Below the pieces are notes generated by a model, which ran no database searches, was not told the origin of the DNA, and saw only the letters and a list, made by a program, of their open reading frames with translations. From Ilyonectria destructans (taxonomy: Eukaryota; Ascomycota; Sordariomycetes; Hypocreales; Nectriaceae): a stretch of 64,000 nucleotides of DNA. The stretch is taken from the NCBI GenBank assembly GCA_020740775.1, contig JAHEWK010000005.1, forward strand, positions 2,852,001 to 2,916,000, given 5' to 3'. This document shows, piece by piece, positions 11,221 to 21,166 of the stretch. The stretch's first letter is position 1; each line of letters starts with the position of its first letter. Made by a program: the position numbers and the translations under genes.

Positions 11221-11852
11221 AGTTGCTCTCAGTAACTGGGGTCCAAAAGGATGGCAAAAAAGAAAGTGCAATCCCAGCAAGAGGCATTTCCCAACATTAA
11301 GTACCTGGCCACTTGTTCCTTGCCTCGCAACTGCAGGTGAGCCAATCACGGCTGCATTGTGAACCCTGACGATGTCAACCAACACACATAACAGAGCGGC
11401 ATGATATGGGGCGGGGGCCAATCAGGATGCAGGCTGGCTCGGCTTGTTGTCTCTTCACTCTCTTGTCTTGGCAGAGTTCAGGCGAGTTGGCAGGGATCGG
11501 GCGGAGACGGTCGTACCGTCGATGCAGCTTTGTCGACAGGTGGACGAAACGTCAGGCGTTGAACTACTCCGTAATTGGACAGTTTGGCAGATGTTTAGAG
11601 AGGGGTTCTGTTTGTAGGAGGGATTCTATAAGAAACGAAACCCGCGATTCCATAGACACTTTGAGACAGGAGGGAATTATTCAATAACAAATAACGCACA
11701 TATGTATGCATATCATTTACCAGGAGGTAAAATCGGTCCACTTCAAATGCTACGTACCGACTCACGAAATCCTGCTTTTTGTCTTATTACATGTGACTAT
11801 TGACATCACCTATACTCAAGCGCCGACTTGAGCTAATTGAGGCGTTGGCTTT
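11221..11852. other. Intergenic spacer, nothing recognised
   Basis: Contains the probable 5' leader and promoter of the methyltransferase. An in-frame upstream extension of its first exon is open but not family-like. No other gene is supported. Confidence 0.3.
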
Positions 11853-12290
11853 TTATCGTATCGTGGCAGACTCCGAGGCCTTCGGCTTCTCAGGGTTTGA
11901 GTTCGCCATAGTTTCGATGCTGGAAAATCCAGTCAATTCTTGATACGGTATAGAACTTTCACAGCGTTTGCCGCGAGAGCGTCGCACTATAGGCTTGAAG
12001 AGCAAAGTAAATCGCCGCATTTGCAAGCGCCAAGACCCCTGAACAAATTGCCCTATTCTGACGGCTGTGTTGAGGCCGGTGGAGGCCCAGGTAATGCCAA
12101 AGACAATCATGCATATTATCGCACTTGCAATTCCCACCAGACTCTGCGCCAGAGCGCTGGGCCGCTCAACAATATGTACGCCCCAGCCAAATAAGATACT
12201 CGAGTCAACCCCTCTTGCGGTGGTGAAGATGCTGGATTCTAATTTCTTCGGTAGTCGATTGAGAAGTATGTCCTCTCCGTGAACCTGGGG
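11853..12290 (-). pseudogene. C-terminal fragment of a conserved fungal membrane protein
   Basis: Minus-strand frame reading LLNRLPKKLESSIFTTARG, then VDSSILFGWGVHIVERPSAL, a hydrophobic helix (SAIICMIVFGITWASTGL) and a basic tail. The block of the form NRLPKKL followed by GWGVHIVE is, to my recollection, a conserved C-terminal signature of a large uncharacterised fungal family with one terminal membrane helix. No upstream exon of the family could be found, so this is probably a truncated copy. The function of the family is unknown. Confidence 0.45.
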
Positions 12291-12369
12291 ATTCTTCTCG
12301 GATCCAGCGGTTTTTCTGGCTCGATCTAAATAGTGCAGGAAGATATGGCCCTTCTATTGTGCCAGAACT

Positions 12370-13300
12370 GAACGGGGTTGACAAAAAAACATCTGGAGCA
12401 TTTTTGCACCACGAGAAGCCTCAGCAACATCGGAACTCGCCTCCACTGGTCGATGATAGCCCAGGATGACGTCAACGAGCTATGGAAGATGATTCTGTCA
12501 GAAATGGTGGCTATCAACATGGTACTGAGCGTCCAGCAAATGTAAAAATAATGTGCGAACTTTTAGTAGAGCAACTGAGCCTAACTTTGCGATAGGACAA
12601 GTATCAAACGGCTTGCATCGCGACTCCAAGGTGCGAGAGATGTTCAAGCATCACTCACAATCAGCATCTTTCTACTCTTGCCAGAGAAGCGTCATCTATC
12701 TTGAGCGTAGTCGCGTCGACTCACAGCAACATCACCGACCTTGCGTCTACCGTACGCATTCATACTGAGACACATTCAAAGCAGACGCAAAAATTGGAGC
12801 AAGGGTTGTCAGCTACAACAGTACACCTCGAAGCCCTCTCTTTGAAAACGACAGATGTCGTCGCAGCGGTCCATCAGCACGAAGCTTCTATCAGTGGAAA
12901 GTTTGGGAAGCTAGCTATCCTGGTACAGGATATTAAGAGGCTCTTTTATAGGAACACTTCCCCCAATTCAGCTTTCGACTATTTTCTCTAACCGGGCCTC
13001 AGCTTGGCTACATATTCAAGGGACATGCTCGAAGCCATCAGTCAAAACACGTAAGTACCACAACCACCTATCGCATTCAGATGGGGCGTTAGGCTCCAAG
13101 TGTTGTTAACGTCTTCCAGTCGCATGTTGCTCCACATTGGTAGCCAGATGAAACGCGTAATCCGCGCCGTTGAAGCTATTCCGCTGCATCTCACTCTTGA
13201 TATTTTCCGACTAGACGACGCGCTCGGTGAGAGTTGGGCTTTGCCATTACAGGCTTGTAGAACATGGGAGGTGAGTATACTTTCCGATAATACTTTTATT
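12370..13300 (+). pseudogene. Fragmented fungal STAND-associated/ubiquitin-like-domain protein
   Basis: Plus-strand pieces occur in the order seen in a common fungal family. SLSNIGTRLHWSMIAQDDV lies near 12410. A coiled-coil stretch around 12700-12950 includes SLKTTDVVAAVHQHEASISG. Then comes DMLEAISQNT, an intron (GTAAGT..CCAG), and VIRAVEAIPLHLTLDIFRLD followed by ALGESWALPLQACRTWE near 13150-13270, which corresponds to the start of the ubiquitin-like region. Candidate introns join some pieces, but the expected rest of the ubiquitin-like domain is missing after 13270 and frame breaks occur. I call it a relic; a badly resolved real gene remains possible. In fungi such proteins are often found near NLR genes. 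Confidence 0.45.
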
Positions 13301-13539
13301 GGTGATTCGCTCAACGGAAGACTAATGCAAGTAAGTCCTTCCATCACACACTTCAAATGGTCGTCTACGCGAATAACAGGCTAGGTGCTTGTCGCATTGC
13401 AAGGGGTCGTTTTTTTATCAATAAAGCAAAAATGGGCGTGAGGCTTTGGAAGGCGGTTTAGGATCCTAAAGTGAAAGCTTGACTGCACATTAAACAGGCC
13501 ATTGTGATTTTCAAAGTCAAATCCGCCAACGAGAAATGA

Positions 13540-13866
13540 ATTCGTCTTGAGCGTGGTTGCAAAGCTACGGAATGGCCAGCAGGTCCAGATGGCAGTCTAT
13601 GGTAAGTTCATGGTGACTCGGTCGACGTGAGGTGAATTAACTGATGCGCCTTACAAGGCCAGCATCCGCAAGTATAACGAGCTAATTGGAACTCCTGGTT
13701 AGGTCGAACGGATCCGCCGCGTCGGCACCATCCTCCTGGAGCTCGTTCACAACACGGAGAACAAGGTCATCGGAAAGGTGGTACGCTCGCAGTTCGGACA
13801 GCTGTTGGACTTGTTGGCAAAATTGGATTCAAAGGCCTCGGACGAGCTGGCTGGAGGTTCAGCTTG
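13540..13866 (+). other. Possible exon remnants of an unidentified gene
   Basis: A GTAAGT..ACAAG intron-like segment separates a frame reading QQVQMAVY from ASIRKYNELIGT. A later open frame (13702-13866) reads VERIRRVGTILLELVHNTEN and is helical and charged. No family is recognised. It may be the tail of the relic just upstream. Confidence 0.25.
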
Positions 13867-13939
13867 ACCTACAGTTGGCCAAGTCATCATGTCAAGGGTA
13901 CGCTCCGTCTTTCGTGGGTCTATGATCAGCACGCTATCA

Positions 13940-15089
13940 CGAGTGCCAACATATATTTCCTATAGCAGGAGAATTAAGCCTACGGTATTTCCAGCTGGGA
14001 TTAACACCCCGTAGTAATAACACCTTCCGTCTGCGATATTTTCGTCTCCGTAAGTTAATCCAAGCCAAGTTCGGAATCAGGCTATCAGACAGAGGATGGA
14101 TTGGTTGAGACAGCTTGGTGACGATGGATGATCTTGTCCTTTTCTGCTGTCTAGTAGGGGAAGAAGCTAGCTATTTATTCTTTTGGAAGCCGAAGATCTA
14201 GGTTGTTGAAGTTGATCTAGGTTTGATCGGATCCGTGGTGCGGATCCGAGCCTATACAAGCTTGACTTTTCCTATCGGACCTATTCGTCTGAAATCATCT
14301 TCAACACGACTGTCCCACTCATGCGTAGGTCTTTACCCTTCCTCCCCGTGATCCAACCGAGTGAGCAACTGTGCTCGCGCGGTACGGACAACTCTGCTGT
14401 AGTGCCCTCACTTTCCCGCTGATTCAATTGTTCTCCTGCCTCTTTATGCTAATTGTATTCCAGAATCGCACACCTTTTCAAAGCTTTGGTCGATTCAAAG
14501 ACCCTCCAATCCATTGCGCCTGGGTTGCGTATGATTTGTCCTTCTTAATCGGCACCACAGATGAGGCAATGGGATTTTGGAGAGGGACGGTAGTTAGCTA
14601 AGGGCTCGTCCCGTGGGAGACTAATCATCCAGTTCAATATTTACAGATTCTACCCGACGTCAGGAATGTATGGAAGAGAGAAATGTGTTCGCATTCAACC
14701 AAAGTTGCCATTGAGTCAGCTGATATAGAATTCAATATTCAACGAACGACGCCCCGCGCCCAACGCCCTCCATCTCCCAGGTACCCTACAGACTACCATG
14801 TAGTAGAGAATGGTCGAATTCATTAGCAAGATGACAACGTGCAGTTATTTTTTATGGGCGGTGTGAGGAGGGTTGTCCCTAGAACCCCATTCCGAATTAC
14901 TGGGGCTGTGCTCGTGGGCGCGGCGTATTGGATGAAGCCAGATGATCGGATGCTGACATGCATACATGACATCACGATGCACGAAGCTACATATACTGCT
15001 TAGTTTCTCCCGTCTAGTCGTGTTATCGGCAGTTCCTATTTCCTTCATCTGAAACCACCCACCTTTCCGCTTATTTTCCAGCTTTGCCG
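13940..15089. other. Intergenic spacer upstream of the HET gene
   Basis: No gene is supported. A GGATCCG / CGGATCC inverted pair lies near 14229-14247. The 90 bases before 15090 are pyrimidine-rich, like a fungal 5' leader. Confidence 0.35.
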
Positions 15090-15762
15090 ATGGAGTCTCC
15101 AGAGTTCCCAAAGCTGGACGACCTCTGGTTTGAGGCGGATCCTGGGAACTTGATTTGCTGCTTCTGTCAATCGCAAATTGGTCCAGCCACCCTTGCTCGG
15201 ACCTTCCGCCTGTATGACCCAAGCCAAGATGACGAGCCTTTGCGGTCCAGCAAGATAATCCACACACCTTTCAACGAAAACATCGTCATCTATGACCGAC
15301 ACCTACAATGCCTTCTCCAGAGTGGAATCAAGTACTCCGCCATTTCTCACGTCTGGGATCCAGAAATATCCCGTACTCAAGTCCTTGGCAGAGGCTCTCC
15401 GCAGCCCCCCGACGTCCGTCGTCGAGCAATTGAGCTACCCGTCTTCATACTCCGCGGTCTCCTAAAATCTGGGGAGATATCAAAGACGGATGAGATTTGG
15501 CACGATTATATCAGCGTGCCGCAGTGGTCAAACGATGTCAAGGACAGAATTCTGCTTGCCGTACCCGACATCTACGGATCCGCGCATGTGACCACTCTTC
15601 ATTTTGAAGACCTCCGGAAAGAAAGCGTGCAAGCGCTTTACGGGGCACAGGGAACCAACAAGCGTCTGAAAGCAATTACCGATATCTGCAATATCAAGTG
15701 GTTCAGTCGCGTGTGGACAGCCATGGAGTTCGTTCGGAGCCGACAAGTAATCTCGATAGACG

Positions 15763-15767
15763 AAGAC
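15763..15767. repeat. Target-site duplication, left copy (AAGAC)
   Basis: AAGAC directly precedes the left LTR. The same five bases follow the right LTR at 21383-21387. Five-base duplications are normal for Ty3/gypsy integrases. Confidence 0.9.
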
Positions 15768-15983
15768 TGTGAAAGGCCTCTAGTGAGTTGATTCAACTAA
15801 CTAGTCCCTATGCTGTTTACTTTCAAGATGAAGAAAGGAAAGAATCTAAATACAAACTGGGTGCGTGAAGACGCGTTATATCTTCTTTAATATAGAAGAT
15901 TCGAGAATCAACTCGATGGCGCTGTGGAGAAGAATTCGGGCTTGGCGGCAGAGCCGCCAGCCAAGTGGGCCTGACCCGTTACA
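15768..15983 (-). repeat. 3' LTR of the retrotransposon (216 bp)
   Basis: On the plus strand it starts TGTGAAAGG and ends CCCGTTACA. It appears identical base for base to the copy at 21167-21382. TATA-like sequences (AATATA, TTATAT) lie around 15876-15894. The segment 15818-15829 is the stretch matched by the primer-binding site. Confidence 0.95.
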
Positions 15984-15997
15984 TTACCCCCCTCCTC
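15984..15997 (-). other. Polypurine tract overlapping the pol stop codon
   Basis: On the element strand GGAGGAGGGGGGTAA directly abuts the 3' LTR. It serves as the plus-strand primer site in LTR elements. Here it also encodes the last four Gly residues and the TAA stop of pol. Confidence 0.85.
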
Positions 15998-16724
15998 CAG
16001 AGTTGGCGTGTATCTCACGATGATTTTCGAAGTTGACTCTCTTCTTCTTCCGCTTTGTCCATTGTTTCCATGCATCCGTATGCCGTACAGCACTGAGATG
16101 CTCCCACGTGGGTCTCGAATAGTCCACCCACTTCACGAGCACCTTCTTGTGCGTGCCTTCCTTCTTTTCATCGAGGATGCGTTCAACGAGGTACATCTCT
16201 TGACCGTCCACCAGCACTGGTGGGGCGCTCTCGTGATCGACCTGCTGTGATGGTAGCGGGTCGTCAGGGACGGGCCGGAGCAAATCCACATGGAATACTG
16301 GGTGTATGCGTCCGGGCACGTCTAACTTGTAGGCGTGTGGGTTAATCTCCTCGACCACTTGGTATTTTGCATGTAGCCAGTCCAGCTTCTTACAAGGCCG
16401 TGACGTCTTGACGTTCTTCAGATTAAGGTATACCCAGTCTCCAGGCTTGTAGCGGGGCGAGGCAGTTCTGTGCCTGTTGGCTTGGGCTTGCTGTATCTCT
16501 TGGGCCATAGCTATTGCAGCTTGCGCAAACTCTGTGGCGTCCTGAAGTCTCTGGATGAAGTCTTCTGCCATAACCTCGCCCTCCCTCGCATCTTCTGCTC
16601 TTCGATCCTCGACTAGCTGAATTGGCTCGTTGTGGTAGCCGTGCATGAAGAAGAACGGGCTTAGGCCGGTAGAGGCCGCGTCCCTCTCGTTGATTGTTGC
16701 CATGGCTATTGGTAGCAGGTCTAG
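15984..16724 (-). pseudogene. pol 3' part: integrase C-terminal domain and chromodomain
   Basis: In the same frame as the upstream pol ORF but cut off from it by the TAG at 16725-16727. It encodes LDLLPIAMATINERDAASTG (the end of the integrase catalytic region), the GPY/F-like module around YKPGDWVYLNLKNV, and a chromodomain (MYLVERILDEKKEGTHKKVL, WVDYSRPTWEHL). Chromodomains of such elements bind modified histone H3 and direct integration. The frame ends in four Gly at the LTR. Without stop suppression this part is not translated. Confidence 0.85.
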
Positions 16725-19673
16725 CTAATTCTCTTGGAGATAGTTTGTCCATATTCGTAGGATCTTCTCAACCTCTTGGTTCATTCGCTCCGTCGCTCCA
16801 TCCGTCTGTGGGTGGTACGCCGTCGATAGCCGCTGCTCGATCTGCAGCAGTTTGCAGAAGTGCTTCCACATGTCGCTGACAAACTGGGGCCCACGGTCAC
16901 TGGTTATGGCTGTTGGAATACCATGGACCGGGTAGTGCCGTTCGAAGAGTCTCTTAGCAACCGCTTCCGAGGAGATATCGCTCATGCCTTCGAGTTCGAC
17001 GCCTTTGGTAAGCCGGTCTGTGACTACCATGCAGTTCGTCGCGCCATCCCGTCCCGATGGTGGGAGGTCCGTAATGAAGTCGATAGTGACCTCGCTCCAT
17101 ATTCGTTGCGGAATGGGTAATGGCTTCAGGAGCCCTCTCTTCGTGTCTCTCCAAATGGTGTTCCTTCCGCAGACCTCACAGTTACGCACGAATTGGCGTA
17201 CTTCGCTAGCTGCGCCCGGCCAAAAGAAGCGTCTCGACAGAATAGAGTACGTAAGGTCTCTCCCCGGGTGCCCGGTAATGTGGGAGTCGTGTGTTGCTTG
17301 AATAATCTTCGTGCGCAGCGGCTCAGAGTTGGGTATCCAGACACGATTCCGGAAGCATAGGAGACCTTTGTCATCCAGTGAGCATTCTGAGATACTCACA
17401 ACCTTCTCCTTTTGCAACTGTGTCGGTAAGTTCTTCTCTCCATTCGCTACTAGCTTCGTGAGTTCCTGGTAGAGCTTGTCCTCTCGGCGTGCGGCGTCCC
17501 AAAGTTGCTGCAATTCCTGGTCCTCGAATAGCCTGATATCCTTTTCGAAATCAAACTCCAGGGCGCCCTCAGTGTTGGTGGAAACTGTCGAGATGCGTAC
17601 CCTTCTAAGATGGTCGTCCTGAAAGAGCCTCATAATGCGTGCCTTGAGCCGCTCGTCCGAGTAGTCGGCTGGCATATCTTGGTCTCGTCGAGAGAGCGCG
17701 TCTGGCAGTCCAGCCTTCTTTCCGGGTCTCCATTCGAGTGTGAAATGGAACCTGGATAAGAACTCCGACCATCGTACTTGTCTTTCCGTTAATCTTCTCT
17801 CCGAATAGAAGTATTTCAGATTCTGATGGTCCGTGAGGATCCTGAAATTCTTCACAGCTCGCAGCTCTGGTTCCCATTGCTCCAGACACCTTACAATAGC
17901 AAGCAGTTCCTTGTCGTGAATAGCGTAGTTGACCTCTGCTGGCGAGTGTTTCTTCGAGAAATAGGCGACAGGCCGTAATAGTCCGTCTTCGTCGTCTCGC
18001 TGGGAGAGGACACCCCCAGTGACAAATCCTGAAGAATCTGCCTCCACGATAGTCTCTCTCTCCGGGTGGAAATGAGCTAGAATAGGGGCCGTGATCAACA
18101 GGTCCTTAAGCTTCTCAAAGGCTTCTTCGCATAGGTCGTCCCAACGGAAGGGTACGTCCTTTTTCGTTAGCCGTATCAGCGGCTCTGCTATCTCTGAGAA
18201 CTCAGGCATGAAAATCCTATAGAAGTTCGCGAAACCGATAAAGGCTCTAACGGCTTTTACGTTCGTTGGCGTAGTCCATTCCTTGACAGCCTTGACCTTC
18301 TCAGGATCGACTCGGATCCCGTTCTCCGCCTCGATAATGAACCCGAGATATTTCACCGTCTTGACTTCGAATTCGCTCTTGCTGATGTCTAGCTGTAGCC
18401 CAGCATCCATTAGGCGTTGGAGGACCCTGCCGACTTTGTCGCGGTGGTCTTGAATGCTTCCAGAAGAGAAGATCAACACGTCGTCGATGTATGCTGACAC
18501 GAAATCGTCTAGGTAGTCTTGGAGCACGCTGTTGATATACCGTTGAAAGGCTGCGGGTGCACCTGTCAGTCCAAATGGGACTACCAGCCATTCAAAAGAT
18601 CCGTAGCGTGTTCTGAAGGCCGTCTTTTCTTCGTCTCCGGGGGCGACCCTGATCTTGTGGAATGCTGCTATAACATCTAGCTTCGTGAACCACTTTGCCT
18701 TTGCCACAGTGCGTAGCGTTTCGTTGAGTAAGGGCAGCGGATAGCGGTCCTTCTTGGTGATGTTGTTCAGTCCTCGGTAATCCACACAAAAGCGAACGCC
18801 TCCACCAGGCTTTTTCACCATGAGAACCGGTGCCGCCGCGGGTGAACTGCTAACTCTGATAAACTCCTTGTCGAGAAGCTCTGTAAGTGTCTTCCGCAGT
18901 ACCAATAGCTCTTCGCGAGACATGCCATAAAGCGGACCCCAGGGTAGGGGTTTCTCGCGGCCGTGTTCGTCTCGTAGGACTTCGATCTTCAGGTCAACGC
19001 CTGGCCTGTGGGGAGGTAACTGGTTGGCCAGTTGTCGAGAGAAGGCTTGTAACCACTTGTGGTAGTGTGGTGGCAACTTCTCCACTGGGTCGATCTTTGG
19101 TTTCGGTCTCAAGGCTTTGTCGATGTCCGCCATCGTGACGGCATAAACTCCAACGCCGCCTGTACGTCTGTTGCGGCGCACGTCGCCTAGAAAGGCAGCG
19201 GCCATCACCTTCGAGACCTCTAGTCGAGGGGGCCGATAGCGTTGTCGGTCTTGTACTTGAGCTCCACTGGTTCCGATCTCCAAGTATCCTTCCTTCGCAT
19301 GAATGTGAACATCTTGATCTTCCATCCATCGTTTGCCTAGAATCATATCCCAGTTAAGGTCGTCAATGACGTACATAAATACACGGCGCTGTTGGTGTCC
19401 GTCTAGGTCGATCGATAAGTAAGTGATCTTGTCGATCTTAACCTCCTTGCCGTCTCCTGCTGCATTCTCGAGGATGCGAGGTTGAACAGGTATATGTGGC
19501 AGCTGAAGAGATTGGAAGGTCCGTTTGCTAACCGCGCCGTAGCAGAGGCAACCATAGTCGACGAGGGATGGTACGAAGTCCGTTCCATTCACCCTAACGT
19601 CTGCTATGAATGGATCTCCATCCATTCTCTTTTTACCGGTTGTCTCCCATTCTCTCACAGCCGCCGCGTGTTC
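16725..19673 (-). CDS. pol: pol: protease, reverse transcriptase, RNase H, integrase core
   Basis: Open from the codon after the gag TAG. The first ATG at 19658 gives 977 residues. Visible features: aspartic protease-like region with DYG (residues 34-36) where DSG or DTG is usual; reverse transcriptase with FCVDYRGLN, LDVIAAFHKI and YIDD at residue 390; RNase H with EADSSG and TDHQNLKYF; integrase zinc-binding H..H..CX2C, and catalytic Asp/Asp/Glu in TIDFITDL, TSDRGPQF and TERMNQEVEK. The frame stops at TAG 16725-16727, before the integrase C-terminus. It is in the same frame as gag, so expression would need stop readthrough or an internal start. Reverse transcription takes place in cytoplasmic particles. 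Confidence 0.92.
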   Translation of the reverse strand, partial: EHAAAVREWETTGKKRMDGDPFIADVRVNGTDFVPSLVDYGCLCYGAVSKRTFQSLQLPHIPVQPRILENAAGDGKEVKIDKITYLSIDLDGHQQRRVFMYVIDDLNWDMILGKRWMEDQDVHIHAKEGYLEIGTSGAQVQDRQRYRPPRLEVSKVMAAAFLGDVRRNRRTGGVGVYAVTMADIDKALRPKPKIDPVEKLPPHYHKWLQAFSRQLANQLPPHRPGVDLKIEVLRDEHGREKPLPWGPLYGMSREELLVLRKTLTELLDKEFIRVSSSPAAAPVLMVKKPGGGVRFCVDYRGLNNITKKDRYPLPLLNETLRTVAKAKWFTKLDVIAAFHKIRVAPGDEEKTAFRTRYGSFEWLVVPFGLTGAPAAFQRYINSVLQDYLDDFVSAYIDDVLIFSSGSIQDHRDKVGRVLQRLMDAGLQLDISKSEFEVKTVKYLGFIIEAENGIRVDPEKVKAVKEWTTPTNVKAVRAFIGFANFYRIFMPEFSEIAEPLIRLTKKDVPFRWDDLCEEAFEKLKDLLITAPILAHFHPERETIVEADSSGFVTGGVLSQRDDEDGLLRPVAYFSKKHSPAEVNYAIHDKELLAIVRCLEQWEPELRAVKNFRILTDHQNLKYFYSERRLTERQVRWSEFLSRFHFTLEWRPGKKAGLPDALSRRDQDMPADYSDERLKARIMRLFQDDHLRRVRISTVSTNTEGALEFDFEKDIRLFEDQELQQLWDAARREDKLYQELTKLVANGEKNLPTQLQKEKVVSISECSLDDKGLLCFRNRVWIPNSEPLRTKIIQATHDSHITGHPGRDLTYSILSRRFFWPGAASEVRQFVRNCEVCGRNTIWRDTKRGLLKPLPIPQRIWSEVTIDFITDLPPSGRDGATNCMVVTDRLTKGVELEGMSDISSEAVAKRLFERHYPVHGIPTAITSDRGPQFVSDMWKHFCKLLQIEQRLSTAYHPQTDGATERMNQEVEKILRIWTNYLQEN

Positions 19674-20993
19674 CTAGTCTGAATCTCCGTCGCTCTGGAG
19701 AGTGGCATCTTCGCCTTCTTCAACGATCGCGGCGTTGGTAACCGAGGGGCGCGAGGGGGCTGCGGCGTTGACTTGAGTGCGTCTGGTTACGCTCCCGGGC
19801 CGAATAGGTGCGGCTAATGGACAGCGTTCGATTCTGCAGTTATCTCTTCCGCAACGGAGACAACGTCCTTCGCGGTAGCGTGCATCCATTTCATCCTGAT
19901 CGACCCACTTGGCACGCTTACCGAGCAAAGCCTGATCCTCTGGTCGCCTGGACTGGTAGCCATTCGTGTTCTTGCCGCCGCGGGTGCGCCCAGCGTTTAC
20001 TTGAGTGGATGCTTGTGGGGTTGGCTCCCATTCCATCATGTCCTCTCTTCTGACCTCAGCCTGCTGGACATGCTGTTGCTGAGATCTCTGGCTGCTCTGA
20101 CTACCGTGGTTGTCCAAGCCCCTCGTGTTGCCGCGAGGTTTCTTCCACTGGCCTAACAGTTCCATCTGGCTGCTAAGCGAGTCGCACCTCTTTGCCAGCC
20201 CAACGTAGGTGCTAATCGCGACGGAATCAGAGCCTATAAGAGCGGCCTTCATTCTGTCGTTTAGTGCCTCCTGGAGGTAAGAAATCTTGCTGTCATCTGG
20301 CCAATATTCGGCATTGGCGTTGGCGATCTCTTTCTCGAAACGAGGGTAGAACGAAGTAAAGGGTTCGTTTTCTCCTTGCTTAATCGAGTGCAGGTTGCGA
20401 GTAGCTCTCTGTTTACGATCCTTCTCTCCGTACAACAGTTCAAGGCGGTTGAGCAGTTCAGCCACATTAAACGTCCTCTTCTCAATTTGCATCTCCACAA
20501 AGGTGGTCACATTGTCTTTAGCCTTGCCTTCCAGGCTCATAAAGACATACATAAAGTGGCCCTCTGCGTCTCCGAGGGCTTCGCCGTCGACTCGTAGCTT
20601 CCCTTCGGTCTCCAACTTCCAGCTACGCCACTGGGACTTGTCACCACTGTACTTCGGGACATCTCGCAGCTTGGGGCGCTTGGTCGGGTGAGGACTGTAA
20701 GTGATAACCGTATTGGCGGGATCGGCGGTGATAGAAGGGTTGGTAGTAGTGTTGGGAGTGACAGGAACAGCGGTTGTCTTATTGTCTTCTGGCGCCAGCG
20801 TGGGCGCTGGTGTGGGCTGTATAGACTGGATGGACGTTTCCAGTGCTAACAGCTTCAATTTCGTTTCCTCATTTGCCTCTCTTAGGGCCATATTCTCGGA
20901 CCGCATAAGCCTGACTTCGCTCAAGAGTTGCTCGAGTACGCTAGCCGACTGGCTAGTGGTTTCCCCCTGAGTCATGCCGTCTGAGTGGTCCAT
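19674..20993 (-). CDS. gag: gag: capsid/nucleocapsid-like protein
   Basis: 439 residues from ATG 20993. An N-terminal coiled coil (VLEQLLSEVRLMRSENMALR) is followed by a Pro/Thr-rich linker, a central retrotransposon gag region (YSGDKSQWRSWKLETEGKL, FTSFYPRFEKEI) and a C-terminal zinc-knuckle-like motif, residues 378-391, of the form CX2CX4CX4C; the usual His is replaced by Cys. It ends in an acidic tail and a TAG (19674-19676) followed directly, in the same frame, by pol. Gag proteins form the virus-like particle and bind element RNA. Confidence 0.9.
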   Translation of the reverse strand: MDHSDGMTQGETTSQSASVLEQLLSEVRLMRSENMALREANEETKLKLLALETSIQSIQPTPAPTLAPEDNKTTAVPVTPNTTTNPSITADPANTVITYSPHPTKRPKLRDVPKYSGDKSQWRSWKLETEGKLRVDGEALGDAEGHFMYVFMSLEGKAKDNVTTFVEMQIEKRTFNVAELLNRLELLYGEKDRKQRATRNLHSIKQGENEPFTSFYPRFEKEIANANAEYWPDDSKISYLQEALNDRMKAALIGSDSVAISTYVGLAKRCDSLSSQMELLGQWKKPRGNTRGLDNHGSQSSQRSQQQHVQQAEVRREDMMEWEPTPQASTQVNAGRTRGGKNTNGYQSRRPEDQALLGKRAKWVDQDEMDARYREGRCLRCGRDNCRIERCPLAAPIRPGSVTRRTQVNAAAPSRPSVTNAAIVEEGEDATLQSDGDSD

Positions 20994-21040
20994 TATTCTT
21001 CTTCGCTTGTGGCTTCTGGTGCTTCTAACTTCTTAACTCC

Positions 21041-21088
21041 GGGTGCTTCGGGTGCTTCGGGTGCTTTGGGTGCTTCGGGTGCTTCGGC
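21041..21088 (-). repeat. Tandem 9-mer array in the element leader
   Basis: Five copies of GGTGCTTCG (plus strand), one with CTTTG, lie between the primer-binding site and the gag start. They belong to the untranslated leader; a packaging or structural role is only a guess. Confidence 0.8.
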
Positions 21089-21154
21089 TGACTTTTTGAC
21101 TTCTGGACTCGGGATGAGTCGTTGACTTCTGGACTTCAGCAGATTTCTGAAGTG

Positions 21155-21166
21155 ATCTTGAAAGTA
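21155..21166 (-). promoter_or_regulatory. Primer-binding site of self-priming type
   Basis: On the element strand TACTTTCAAGAT begins at the first base after the 5' LTR. It is a perfect 12-base complement of ATCTTGAAAGTA in the LTR (element strand, 21228-21217). Pairing stops at mismatches on both sides. It does not show the TGG start expected for a tRNA primer. In Tf1 the 5' end of the mRNA folds back on such a site to prime reverse transcription, which would place the RNA start at about 21228. Confidence 0.85.

Noticed and set aside
14229..14247. GGATCCG..CGGATCC inverted repeat as a regulatory site
   Set aside because: Single short palindrome with no gene context; likely chance or a transposon footprint.
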